This document shows positions 55,677 to 64,000 of a stretch of DNA of 64,000 nt, piece after piece (within the stretch, counting starts at the first letter, position 1; every line of letters begins with the position of its first letter). The translations under genes and the position numbers were made by a program. The DNA is from Fremontodendron californicum (Eukaryota > Streptophyta > Magnoliopsida > Malvales > Malvaceae). Where the stretch lies: positions 22,733,010-22,797,009 of the forward strand of contig JAULJL010000002.1 of the NCBI GenBank assembly GCA_030761205.1, in the 5' to 3' direction. The notes below the pieces were generated by a model, which had not been told where the DNA came from, made no database searches, and saw only the letters and a list, made by a program, of their open reading frames with translations.

Positions 55677-57878
55677 TTTGAGTATATTGTCTTCTACAAT
55701 TCTTGAGAAAATTATTTGTTATTAATGCATTTATTTTTCTAAACAATTCCAATTTCAATTCTCATATTTTTTTTATTAAGAAAAAGAAGAAAAATAAAGT
55801 AAAATGTGTGTGACATGACAAATAACCTAAATAAATTTTATTTAGTCTTTTAATTTCCCATTTTAATTTTCTTTTATAAAGAAGTCTCTTTAAGAAAATA
55901 ATTTATATATTTATAGGTTTTCTCTAACTCTTAAAATTATTATTTCTTTCTAGAGGTGATAAAAACCTTATTCTTTTAAATACATATTTCCAAACATTTA
56001 TTTTCAAGAGACTTAATTAAATGATTATTTTATACTACTCATTTTAAAAAAATATATATTCATATATATATATATTTAAGGTTCCTTACAAATTAGTATT
56101 ACTTTTAAAAAGGAAAACACACATTTTTTTGCATGTAATAATGGGCATATATTCATGATGAAAATGGGTTAAAGAGTAAAAAATTATACCCAATAGGCCT
56201 CAATGTCAAAGCCCAATGTTGAGGATCCCGGAGCCCAAGAGAAAGATTGTTGCTAGTGGGTCAGACTAATTCCAGCTGGCCGCGGGTCGAGTTGAGGGAC
56301 AAACGAGTCGGACCGTTTGCGCAGATCTTCTTTCCCTTTTTTCTTCTTTTGGTCCGGTCGGGTTGTGCGGATCCCGAGTTGCCTGGCAGGAAATCGCGCG
56401 GATCCTCCTTAGTTAATGAAATGGTGCGTTTTGCACCGTTTATAAAACGAAAAAAAATAGAAAAAACCTTCAGACCCTCTCTATCTATCTTCCTCTCTTC
56501 TCTCCCCAGTTCATCAGCCCTACCAAAAAACCCATAAAAACCCAAAAACTAGGCAGTCACTGTGCTCCGTCATGCCACCGCCGTTCACCGCTGGTGGTCG
56601 TATCCCGTTCGAGCCCAAACTGCACCCGAACACTCTCTTTGACCTCCTCTTCTCGATTTTGGGCTCCATTTTGCCCGAATCCTAGTCGAAAATCGTAGAT
56701 CTAGGATTTTATTCGTAGCCTTCAATACTTCGATCCAGCATCATCCTCCATCGGATCGTCTTCAAAACTCAACCGTAGCCTCTTCTCCTCCCAAACACCC
56801 TTTTCACCGTTCGGTTTTGCTAGATCACTCCCCCAACCCCATGAATCGAAATAAATTGAAATAAGAGAATGTTTTTTTGTGCCTGTTTGCTCTTAGGTTT
56901 TTTTTTTTTTTTTTATGCTTGGTGAGTCTTTGTGTTTTGGGTGGATGTGTTCTTGTGTGGTTGTTTGGGGTTACGATGGGATGGGGTGGTGTTTTTTTTT
57001 TCTTTTTTTGAAAGCCCAAAAAAAATCTCCTAGTTTGTGTTTGTGTTGCTCCTTTATGGGGCTTTTGAAACCAAATTCCCAGAAAATCATCGATTTTCTG
57101 GGATTTGGTGGTTGTTTCAAGAAATGGGTGTGCCATTGTGGATAGCAAACTAGGGTGGCTGGATGTGAGGATTGTTAGGGTGGTGGCGTGGGGGAAAAGG
57201 GCTAGCAGGGTGGTGGCATGCCTTGGGTGGCTATGTGCCTAGGGTGGCTGCGCCAGGGGGTAGGGGTGGATGGGTGGTGCTGCAGGGGCAGCAGGCTGCC
57301 AGGCCAAGTTGGCTTTGCTGGGCCACTAGGCTTGGTTGGCTTGCTACCTGGCATGTCTGCTAGGTAGGCCTGGTTGGGTGCAGGTCCATTTGCTCTCAAA
57401 GCCCAATTGGGCTTGCCTGCCTTGGTGGGCAGATCGGTGGGCTTGCTACTGGGCCCAATCTGGATTGAAAATGGGTGGTTGGGTTTGGGCCTTTAAGTCC
57501 ACAAAATTAATATGAAATTAAGAAATAATAATAATAATAAAAAGAATAAAGTAACAAGGTCCAACAGACCAGGGAAAAAAAAAACAAACTAGATTGCCAG
57601 TGCTAAACCAAATATGGGCTCAAATTAAATCAACACCTGAATCAAGCTCGAGATTTGAATCCATTTCAAAGAATTTGACATGACCGGTTCATACAAGAAT
57701 AACGAACCTAGATTAACGAGCAAGTGGACCACAACAAGAAATTGCGAACTTTAATGCTTTACTTGAATCGCTTTTGAAATTCTAATTTGAAACTCGACTC
57801 GGGAAATGATCTTAACCTAAGTCAGGTTTGATCCGAACCTAACTCAAGACTTGATCCGGACAAAATTGGGTTACTACA
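55677..57878 (-). repeat. Element B 5' LTR, U3-side segment
   Basis: It continues the LTR interrupted at 35593 and ends at the LTR tip (TTACTACA, 57878). Bases 56257-57878 align with the left LTR copy. It includes the undisturbed target site of A (GGGGT, 56967-56971). The first 580 bases are AT-rich with nothing recognisable. Confidence 0.9.
56423..56685 (+). promoter_or_regulatory. Antisense promoter-like module and 37-codon ORF in the B 5' LTR
   Basis: Palindrome GGTGCGTTTTGCACC (56423-56437), then TATAAAA (56441-56447), then a pyrimidine-rich leader (about 56467-56515, CTCTCTATCTATCTTCCTCT), then ATG at 56572 opening a 37-codon frame to TAG at 56683-56685. The peptide starts MPPPFTAGGRIPFEPK and ends LGSILPES. 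The frame is on the strand opposite to B coding. It may be an LTR antisense transcript. There is no expression evidence. Confidence 0.42.
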
Positions 57879-57968
57879 TATATTATATATACAATAATTG
57901 ATATTATTAACAGCCAAATCAAGTTTTCAAATTGTTTGGAACTTGAATCGAAGTAAAACATGTTGATT

Positions 57969-58636
57969 AAAGCTGTAAATGAACCGGACTTGAACGAACA
58001 GGTCTCTGTTCGTATTCGTTTATTTATTTTTGAGTTTGTTTGTGTTTGGTTCGTGTTCATTAAGATTTTTAAAATTGAGTTCAAACTCCGTTCGTTTAAA
58101 ATTGAGTGTGTTCGTGTTTGTTTATTTAATGTTCATGAACAAGTTCATTTAAATTAAATGAACTTGTTCGTGAATATTAAATGAACATGTCCATGAACAT
58201 ATAATCGAACATGTTAGCGAACAATTAAAATTATGTTCATGAACAATAAACAATTCTAACAAACAAATAAATAAATAAAATTAATCAATTTTAAATTATT
58301 ATTAAATATAAAATAATAAAATACAAACGTAATTAAATTAAATTTATTATTAAATTTAAGTTATTAAATAATATTAATTATATTATAAGTAAATAAAATA
58401 AAAATAAAAATATTATTAATTATATTATGATCGGACAATAAACGAGCTTTAAACAATTTATTAAACGGATGTTAAACGATCCATAAACGAGCTTGTTCAT
58501 GACCATAAATGAACTGAACAGACATTGTTCGTGTTCGGTTCGTTTAATAAACGAATCTTAAAATCATGTTTATAATCCTTTATTTAACTTGATAAACGAA
58601 CATAAATGAACAAAAATTGAACTGTTTTACACCCCT
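57969..58636. mobile_element. Foldback/MITE-like element (possibly hAT-type), decayed
   Basis: The right end reads inward as AGGGGTGTAAAAC (minus strand), and the left end AAAGCTGTAAATG is a weak match to it. The interior is rich in self-complementary GAACA, TGTTCG and GTTCATG words (for example TGAACAAGTTCATTTAAATT near 58135 and its complement just after). No transposase frame is present. A clear 8-bp duplication is not visible, so class and borders are tentative. Confidence 0.5.
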
Positions 58637-58959
58637 AATATTGATGCATGGTAGAGGTCTCTACTCTCAAGTCAACCAAATAAGAAAGAAATAGGTTCAT
58701 TAAATCTAGCTAGATTTCTTCCCCCTACTTATTATTTAGTTAGTTATAGTACTGATACTGATTGGAATGAGCGAGGGACTTTCTGGTGAAAGGATCGGAG
58801 CGTTTCATATGGAACAAAAGATCATGCTTTCAACTTTGAGCACTCATCCATACAATAAAATTTGGATGCTTTTGAGCAAGTGGAGGCTATCCACGTGTCA
58901 CTTGTTATAGTGATTTTGTCTTCTTCTTTTTTTCTGTTTGAAATAAAAAATGAAGAAGA
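58637..58959. other. Unassigned intergenic DNA
   Basis: No gene is seen. A G-box word, CCACGTGTCA, lies at about 58891; on its own it proves nothing. Confidence 0.4.
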
Positions 58960-59550
58960 ATAAATTCGGGGATGACAGAGGGATTGGTGGATAGATTAGA
59001 TAAGAGAGAGAGGGTCTACCCACCAACCCCACAACACATATTGTCATCATCAACCACACACCAAAAACAAGCAAACAAACAAAAAAAACACAAGCACAAA
59101 AACTCAAGGGGTTTCGGGTTGTTTTTACTCATGGGGTCTAGGAGGAAAGATGGAGGATAAGGTTCGGCTAGAGTTGGGCCCAGATACGATGACGAATCCA
59201 TCAAAAAAGGGGAGAAGAAACCGTGACCTTTAGGTGTAGATATAGGGTTCTAGAGACGTTTTTAGAAAAATGTAAAATGATAGATGAAAAGACGAGGAAA
59301 AAAAGATGAAGTAAAATTTGGAGCTGATCGGCCGCCGGATTCTGAGTTTCTTTAAAGAGTAGGAGAAAGTTGGGGAAGAGATAGGGTAGAGAGAAAGAGA
59401 GGGAAGGAGAAAATTTAAAAAAAAAAAGGATTTGGGGCTTTTATAAGGTCACCAAAACAATGTCGTTTTGGTGATTGGGGTCCACGCATGGACCCGAGTC
59501 CGATCTGAGATCCGCGCGCCCAACTCGCACAACTGGGACGAAAAGAAAAA
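58960..59550 (+). repeat. LTR-like fragment related to the B/C LTR type
   Basis: It has the same layout as the C LTR antisense module: ACCACACACCAAAAACA-type A/C-rich DNA (59040-59100), a GA-rich tract (59360-59415), TTTTATA (59439-59445; TATAAAA on the minus strand), a palindrome CACCAAAAC...GTTTTGGTG (59450-59473), then GATCCGCGCGCCC (about 59511). A minus-strand frame at 59016-59204 (MDSSSYLGPTLAEPYPPSFL start) sits where the antisense ORFs of B and C sit. No LTR ends are found, so it is a truncated piece. Homology is by architecture, not a full alignment. Confidence 0.5.
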
Positions 59551-60540
59551 GAAAGAAAATAAAAAAAAAAGGGAAAAAAAAGAAGAAAGAAGAAAGGATT
59601 TACTATCCATTTGTACAAAAAAGTTTTTATTTTTATTTTTTTATTAATTTTCGTTTTAAAAAATATTGCTATCATATATTTAACATTGGATATCCCACAA
59701 TGTGCGAATTGCTTTTTCTGATATATATTAATTTGGCTCATGGCATTGTATATAATTAGTAGCTAGGGACGTGGATGTCATTGGTAGAAGATTTTTATAA
59801 TAGAAGAATTCTTAAGTGGACTCAAGCTTTATGGTTAAGAATTTGATATTGTATACTATATATCCTCAAAAGCATTTGGATTTTTAATCTCAGATAGCAT
59901 ATATATATATATATAATATCATATTCATTAGAAAATGATGATAATTCCTATATGCTACATGCTATTTTACTTGGATTTGAGGTGAGTATCAGATAAAGGT
60001 ATATATTTGATACGGGTATTTTTAATTTTTAAAACTTTTTCATATATTTGGAGGATTATATCATATATCAATATCTAAATATATATCAAACACATGTATC
60101 AAACACAAATACTTTAAAATAAAAAATTTGAATAACATAGACTACATGTGCTAATTAGAAATCAGTAGGAACAAAAGGAGAGAAAAATGATGATACTTTC
60201 TTTTTAAAAAAATTATAAACTTGAGAAAGTGGCATTACCAATCAAACAAAAAGGTGAAAAATATGACTGCACCTAATCTGAACCATGTTATGTTAGTGGC
60301 AACTTTTATCTTGGTGGATTATCCATAGTTATTGCCTCAAAATATTTTATTAATCAAAGTGTGCCAAACATAAGCATGACACACTCACTCAACTTTTTTC
60401 TATTTTAAAATCATACACACCCATTTACTTCAATATGACCAGCATTATCATCTTATACACACCATGGCTAAATTTTAATTTTACAAGCAGACTTAAGTAA
60501 CTCTTTTTATTAAAAAATAATAATAATTTATATCACATAT
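59551..60540. other. Unassigned AT-rich intergenic DNA
   Basis: (AT)n run near 59900. From 59985 to 60120 the phrase GATACGGGTATTTTTAATTT and CATGTATCAAACAC look like a dispersed repeat relic. No gene is seen. Confidence 0.4.
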
Positions 60541-60554
60541 GCATATAATTATAT

Positions 60555-60725
60555 TTGTTCATAGGCCGAATCAGGTCTGGGTCGGACGCGGACAGGATAC
60601 TAATGCCTTTTGTATCTACCCAAATCCGGTCCGACTCGAAATATGGATAAAATTTTTGTGTCCAAATCCGACCCTAATTATCAAAGGGATACCCAAACCC
60701 GACCCGTCCAAATTTTATAACTGTT
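60555..60725. repeat. Short dispersed repeat relic (GGGTCGG / CCCGACCCG type)
   Basis: CAGGTCTGGGTCGGACGCGG at one side and AAACCCGACCCGTCC at the other can be read as imperfect inverted ends around AATCCGGTCCGAC. This style of sequence is common in plant repeats. Class unknown. Confidence 0.4.
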
Positions 60726-60968
60726 AAGAAATCTAATTGTTACAAACAAAAGTCTCAAATTTCTGTAACAAACAAAGAGAAATACAGTAAAAAAAAAAAA
60801 AGGTAAATGTTGATTCAGAATAAGTCAAGAAGGCACAAGATCAGTTCTTTTACCGTCAATCAAATCACAGACGAAATTCGAACAATTAGTTTCATCAATG
60901 CAACTTGAGATAATTTTAAGTCAATATACAATGAGAGGATGAAAAGTTTTAACCGAAAAACAGAACTC

Positions 60969-61300
60969 CTATATTACAAAGTTTGTTTGAGCTTTGCTAA
61001 CTAAATGCTCTCCGTAAACAGCTTTTTCAAACTTTTGAGTTCCACCACTCCTCTGTAGACAGACTTCCAAAGGCTCCACTGCTGCATCATAATTCGGCTG
61101 TTTGCAAAAACAAGAATATTCAGGAATGACCATTTATCATGAAGGAGTATTCAAGAAAATCAATAGCAGAAAGAAGCCAATTTGTAAATATAAAACCTCA
61201 TAAGAAAAGGCAACAAAAACGCGATATGTTGGAGATGTATTAATAATTCGATGTAGAGTTGACTCATATAAACCATTAGACAGATCTGTAGTTCCACCAA
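60969..61300 (-). pseudogene. 2-oxoglutarate/Fe(II)-dependent dioxygenase remnant, last two exons
   Basis: The last exon (60969-61097) encodes PNYDAAVEPLEVCLQ, GGTQKFEKAVYGEHLVSKAQ and TNFVI, then TAG. An intron follows (61098-61196 on the minus strand, GT...AG, ending TTTTTGCAAACAG). The previous exon has SNGLYESTLHRIINTSPTYR and VFVAFSYE, joining in phase 0. The His of STLHR is the expected distal iron ligand and the Arg of YRV the 2-oxoglutarate contact of plant 2OG oxygenases. Upstream of SNGLY the reading degenerates, probably through a small indel near 61281-61290. Past about 61320 a repeat-like sequence takes over, and no earlier exons are found up to 64000. I judge it a pseudogene. 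A gene with a very long intron is the alternative. Confidence 0.78.
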
Positions 61301-61321
61301 ACTTGTTACTATGATAATTAT

Positions 61322-61500
61322 TCAGTCAGGTCGGTTCCGGACTTAAAATTTTTTCTCCAAGACTCAACCTGTTTAGAAAATGGACTTTAAATTTTGTTCA
61401 AGTTTATTTTTCGGGTCTAATATTTTTGTTCAAAATTTCTCAAATATCGAATGGACTTTTAGATTTGGACGATTAGTCCGACCAATGAACAAATCTAACT
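61322..61500. repeat. Repeat relic abutting the dioxygenase exon
   Basis: CAGGTCGGTTCCGGACTTAA to GATTAGTCCGACC, with TTCGGGTCTAATATTTTTGT inside, looks like a short non-coding transposon with GGTCGG-type ends. It sits where the upstream part of the exon should be. Confidence 0.4.
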
Positions 61501-62440
61501 ATATGTGTATAATAATAATAATAGACAATACTTTTTTAGAGAAAGAATTTGAAGCCCATTGCATTGCATTTGGTAAAGGACAAATTCATGCATTTTTTTT
61601 ACACTCTTGAATTTTCTATGCAGTTAGAATGGGATGATAAGATATAATATTGATAACGAATGATATGATATATTGCTTTCTTGCTTCTTTTTTTTTTTTT
61701 TTTATAAATAATACTCCGTATGTCCTGGATTGTTTGTCTTTTCGGACTTTTATGAAGTTTAAGACAAAAAATTTAATTTTAATATATTTAATATTAAGAT
61801 TTAAATTTTTCTAAAAAATTGATATTCCATTGTTTTTATTTTTTAAAATCAAAGTTTTTAGGTATTCAAAATAATTTTGGAATATAAAAAAAGAATTTTA
61901 GGTATTCAAAATAATTTCGGATGCCTTCCTATGCGGCGCTGCCGCGTTCGACTCTCAAAATAATTTGTTTCTGCTGCTGTATTTTCTCTCACTTTCTCAT
62001 ACGATTTGGATGACTATTTCTTATCCGATTTGATCGAGTCATATACTGTTGGAAAGCTATTCAAGTCAGCTTTAAAAATCAAGAAGGAAGTTTCTTTGAA
62101 TAAAAACTTTAACATCATGTTTTCTTTGTAACAATTTCCAGAGGTCAAATATGCCTTCTTGATTTGCACCAAAAATTTGATCTTTTTGACTCTCAAGTCT
62201 TCTTCCATCTTGTGATTATGATTTTGTAAGCTCTTTAACATCATAATTGACATGTTTTTTATTCATTCTCTTAAATATACCTAATATTCAAAAACATAAC
62301 ATAATTAATCAAAATAAAGATAAAAAACATAACGAAAATTAAGAATAGAAAGGGTATAAAATGTATAATTTATGAACTTATCACTATAAGCACTAGAATG
62401 CTTAATTAGGCCAATTCTCCTAAGAATGGTCTTACATGAA
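61501..62440. other. Intergenic DNA with a possible Stowaway-like end
   Basis: ATACTCCGTATGTCCTGGAT (61710-61729) resembles the plant CTCCCTCCGT transposon-end word but has no clear partner. A repeated phrase TTTAGGTATTCAAAATAATTT occurs at about 61857 and 61900. No convincing gene is seen on either strand. Confidence 0.35.
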
Positions 62441-62745
62441 AGGCATTCGATTACTTTTTTTAGGGCATTCAGATGTCTAAGGCTATTTTATAAACACTAT
62501 GGTTTTGTAGGAAAGGCATTTGAATATTTTTTTCTTGAGTATCCGGATGCCTAAGGTCATTTTCATTTTTGATTGAAAAATTTCCTTCGACATTCGGATG
62601 TCGTATGTTGGGCATCCATATGCCATCTTGTCCTTCTCCTAAGAACACATTTCCAGAAATGACATTCATATGCCACCTTTTTTAATTATTTTGAGTAAAA
62701 ATAATTCTCGGGCATACGAATGCCTCTTCAAGGGCATTTGGATGT
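62440..62745. repeat. Cluster of palindromic GGCATNCGNATGCC-like motifs
   Basis: About nine variants in 300 bases, among them GGCATTCAGATGTC (62464-62477), TATCCGGATGCC (about 62540), GACATTCGGATGTC (about 62589), GGCATCCATATGCC (about 62609), GACATTCATATGCC (about 62660), GGCATACGAATGCC (about 62712) and GGCATTTGGATGTCC (about 62732). Spacing is irregular, so this is not a simple tandem array. Confidence 0.65.
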
Positions 62746-62899
62746 CCATATATTTACAAAACTATGTGAAATTTGTTTCATGTGTAATTCATTTTAAACA
62801 ATTTCACTATGAATTTACTAACGATTGAAATAAAGAACAACCAAGCAAATAAACAAAACATGCTCAAACATATAATTTAACATTGAAGCACATATAAGA

Positions 62900-63060
62900 G
62901 TTAATAGCACCAATGATCCTCAAACTATAAGGCATGTTTTATGTTGATCACTAAACTTCAAAACGTATCAATCAGGTCCTCAATGTTATAGCTTTGTATT
63001 AATGTAGTCCTTCCGTTACTAAGACCGTCAGAAATAACGATAAATGACAGATATTATTTG
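62900..63060. repeat. Dispersed repeat relic
   Basis: GATCCTCAAACTATAAGGCA, CACTAAACTTCAAAACGTAT and CAGGTCCTCAATGTTATAGC form a set of near-repeats of a phrase type (C-C-T-C-A-A-A-C/T-T-A-T) familiar from plant dispersed repeats. Class not determined. Confidence 0.35.
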
Positions 63061-63450
63061 ACGTGTAAACTAAAAAATTCCTTCTGCTGATACTGGATAT
63101 TACATGGCAATTAAAACAAAAGGAAGCTGATTATCAATGTTTTTTGGTTTTTTGGTGTATCTAATAAAAAAAAGGGCTCTTTTCTTTTCTATTTATCAAT
63201 GTTTTTAAATTCATTTTTATCAAATTAAAATATTAGGCTAACTCTAATTACGATTAAAAAATAACTATATGAAAATAACTATAAAAAAAATTCTCAAACT
63301 CAAAAAGTTCAAAAGCTGCTCAGTTTGAGAGATGTTTATATATATATATAATTACAAAAAAGTAAAAATTAAATAATAAAAACAAAACTATTACTACTAT
63401 AATAATAATAAAGAAATATTTAGGTTTAATAATAGAAAAAAATTGAAAAA
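63061..63450. other. Unassigned AT-rich intergenic DNA
   Basis: Contains poly-A, an (AT)n run near 63339 and AATAATAATAA. No gene is seen. Confidence 0.4.
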
Positions 63451-63457
63451 GGAGAGA

Positions 63458-63720
63458 AACGGCGTCGTAAAGAGCTACATTTATATGCTCTCTCAATGTA
63501 GAGAGAGAAAGTAAAAGAAGGGTGAAAACCCATTCTTGCTTTCGCTCTCAAGTCTCACCTTTCAAAGTTTCAATGCTCTCTCTCTCCAAACAAAACAAAG
63601 CCTTTCTTTACATTCACAGAGAGAGAGAGCGCTTCATTGTTTCTTCTACTTGTAAACTCTTCTCTCTCTCTTTCTTTCTCTCTCTCTCCATTTTCCTTTC
63701 TTTTTTGGTTTAAATTAAGT
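63458..63720 (+). promoter_or_regulatory. Candidate core promoter and CT-rich 5' leader of a gene beyond the window
   Basis: AACGGCGTCGT (63458-63468) precedes the TATA-like TTTATATG (63480-63487). About 30 bases later comes a long pyrimidine-rich stretch with (CT)n runs (63560-63700), typical of plant 5' untranslated leaders. The only ATG frame here (63522-63713) is short, Ser/Leu-rich and unconvincing. The remaining 280 bases show no coding frame, so any gene starts further right. Confidence 0.45.
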
Positions 63721-64000
63721 TGGTAAATTTAGTCAGATTATCAATGGTAATCTAGGAATTCTGCTATCAAATCACTTCTTCACCGCTTTCCTTGAGTTTT
63801 TTTATTTTTACTTTTTTGCTTCTTTTGATTCATTTTTCATTTACTTGGGAGAAATTCACAGTCTTACTTCAACCTCCTTGAATGTAATTCGAATTTTTCC
63901 TCAAAATGCGTCCCTAACCTCTCTGCTTATGTTTTTAACTGTAATATATTTTTTTTAAATTCAAAGAAAATTTATTTCTTGCTATGATTTTGTGGCTTCA

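Larger units (their letters stand above)
1..57878 (-). mobile_element. Element B: Tat/Ogre-lineage Ty3/gypsy LTR retrotransposon, carrier of the nest; left end outside the window
   Basis: The right boundary is an LTR tip reading TGTAGTAACC on the minus strand at 57878. The same tip closes the left LTR copy at 21702, beside a polypurine tract. Between them, in minus-strand order, are the PBS (34260-34276), ORF1, gag, protease, RT, RNase H, a second archaeal-type RNase H and integrase, which is the Tat/Ogre order. Both LTRs are split by later insertions (A with its duplication, 737-20807; C with its duplication, 35594-55676). Without those, about 17.7 kb of B lies in the window, and the right LTR sums to 3,516 bp. 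By alignment to the right copy, about 1.9 kb of the left LTR lies before base 1, so the left target duplication cannot be checked. The right flank begins TATAT. Stops and frameshifts in every coding block mean this copy cannot move by itself. Confidence 0.9.

Noticed and set aside
62014..62253. 79-codon minus-strand frame near 62.1 kb
   Set aside because: AT-rich, no recognised domain, no supporting splice or promoter context; coding status cannot be supported.
1..64000. Endogenous pararetrovirus or other virus integration
   Set aside because: All pol-like sequence has LTR retrotransposon context (LTRs, PBS, PPT, integrase). No movement-protein or viral coat-protein signature was seen.

Overview
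This is plant nuclear DNA, almost entirely repetitive: about 58 kb of nested LTR retrotransposons, then about 6 kb of decayed intergenic DNA with one gene remnant and one possible gene start. The evidence for a flowering plant is the Tat/Ogre-type Ty3/gypsy elements (tRNA-Arg primer site, second RNase H), a BARE-1/Angela-like Ty1/copia element, and a spliced fragment of a plant 2-oxoglutarate dioxygenase. I cannot name the species. I see no intact protein-coding gene, no tRNA or rRNA gene and no CRISPR array.

Layout. Element B (minus strand, <1 to 57878) is the oldest layer: a Tat/Ogre element with ORF1, gag, protease, RT, RNase H, archaeal-type RNase H and integrase between 34276 and 23549, all broken by stops and frameshifts. 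Its 3' LTR (1-736 plus 20808-21702) was split by element A (plus strand, 737-20802, duplication GGGGT). Its 5' LTR (34280-35593 plus 55677-57878) was split by element C (plus strand, 35594-55671, duplication ATTTT). The intact B LTR at 56967-56971 preserves the empty target site of A. C was then hit inside its gag frame by element D (minus strand, 39796-48281, duplication AATAG/TATAG), a copia element whose own gag is mostly deleted.

A and C carry gag-related sequence but no protease, RT, RNase H or integrase. They share with B the primer site, a conserved leader with a duplicated motif of about 30 nt, the U5 end of the LTR and the PPT. This fits non-autonomous Tat derivatives (the published TR-GAG idea) mobilised in trans by B-like relatives; the mobilisation is inference. 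All three Tat elements have a different tandem-repeat cluster 3' of their coding region.

Observations I rate highest: the same-window empty site proving the nesting; the leader conserved in A, B and C; a PBS-like decamer TGGCGACTCC (or a one-base variant) inside every complete Tat LTR, upstream of the true PBS; and a TATA box plus pyrimidine-rich leader plus small ORF on the antisense strand of the B and C LTRs and of an LTR-like fragment near 59 kb.

Right flank (57879-64000): a foldback transposon-like sequence, the LTR-like fragment, several short repeat relics, the last two exons of a 2-oxoglutarate dioxygenase pseudogene (60969-61300, minus), a cluster of GGCATNCGNATGCC-like palindromes (62440-62745), and a TATA box followed by a CT-rich leader (63470-63720, plus) that may start a gene beyond the window.
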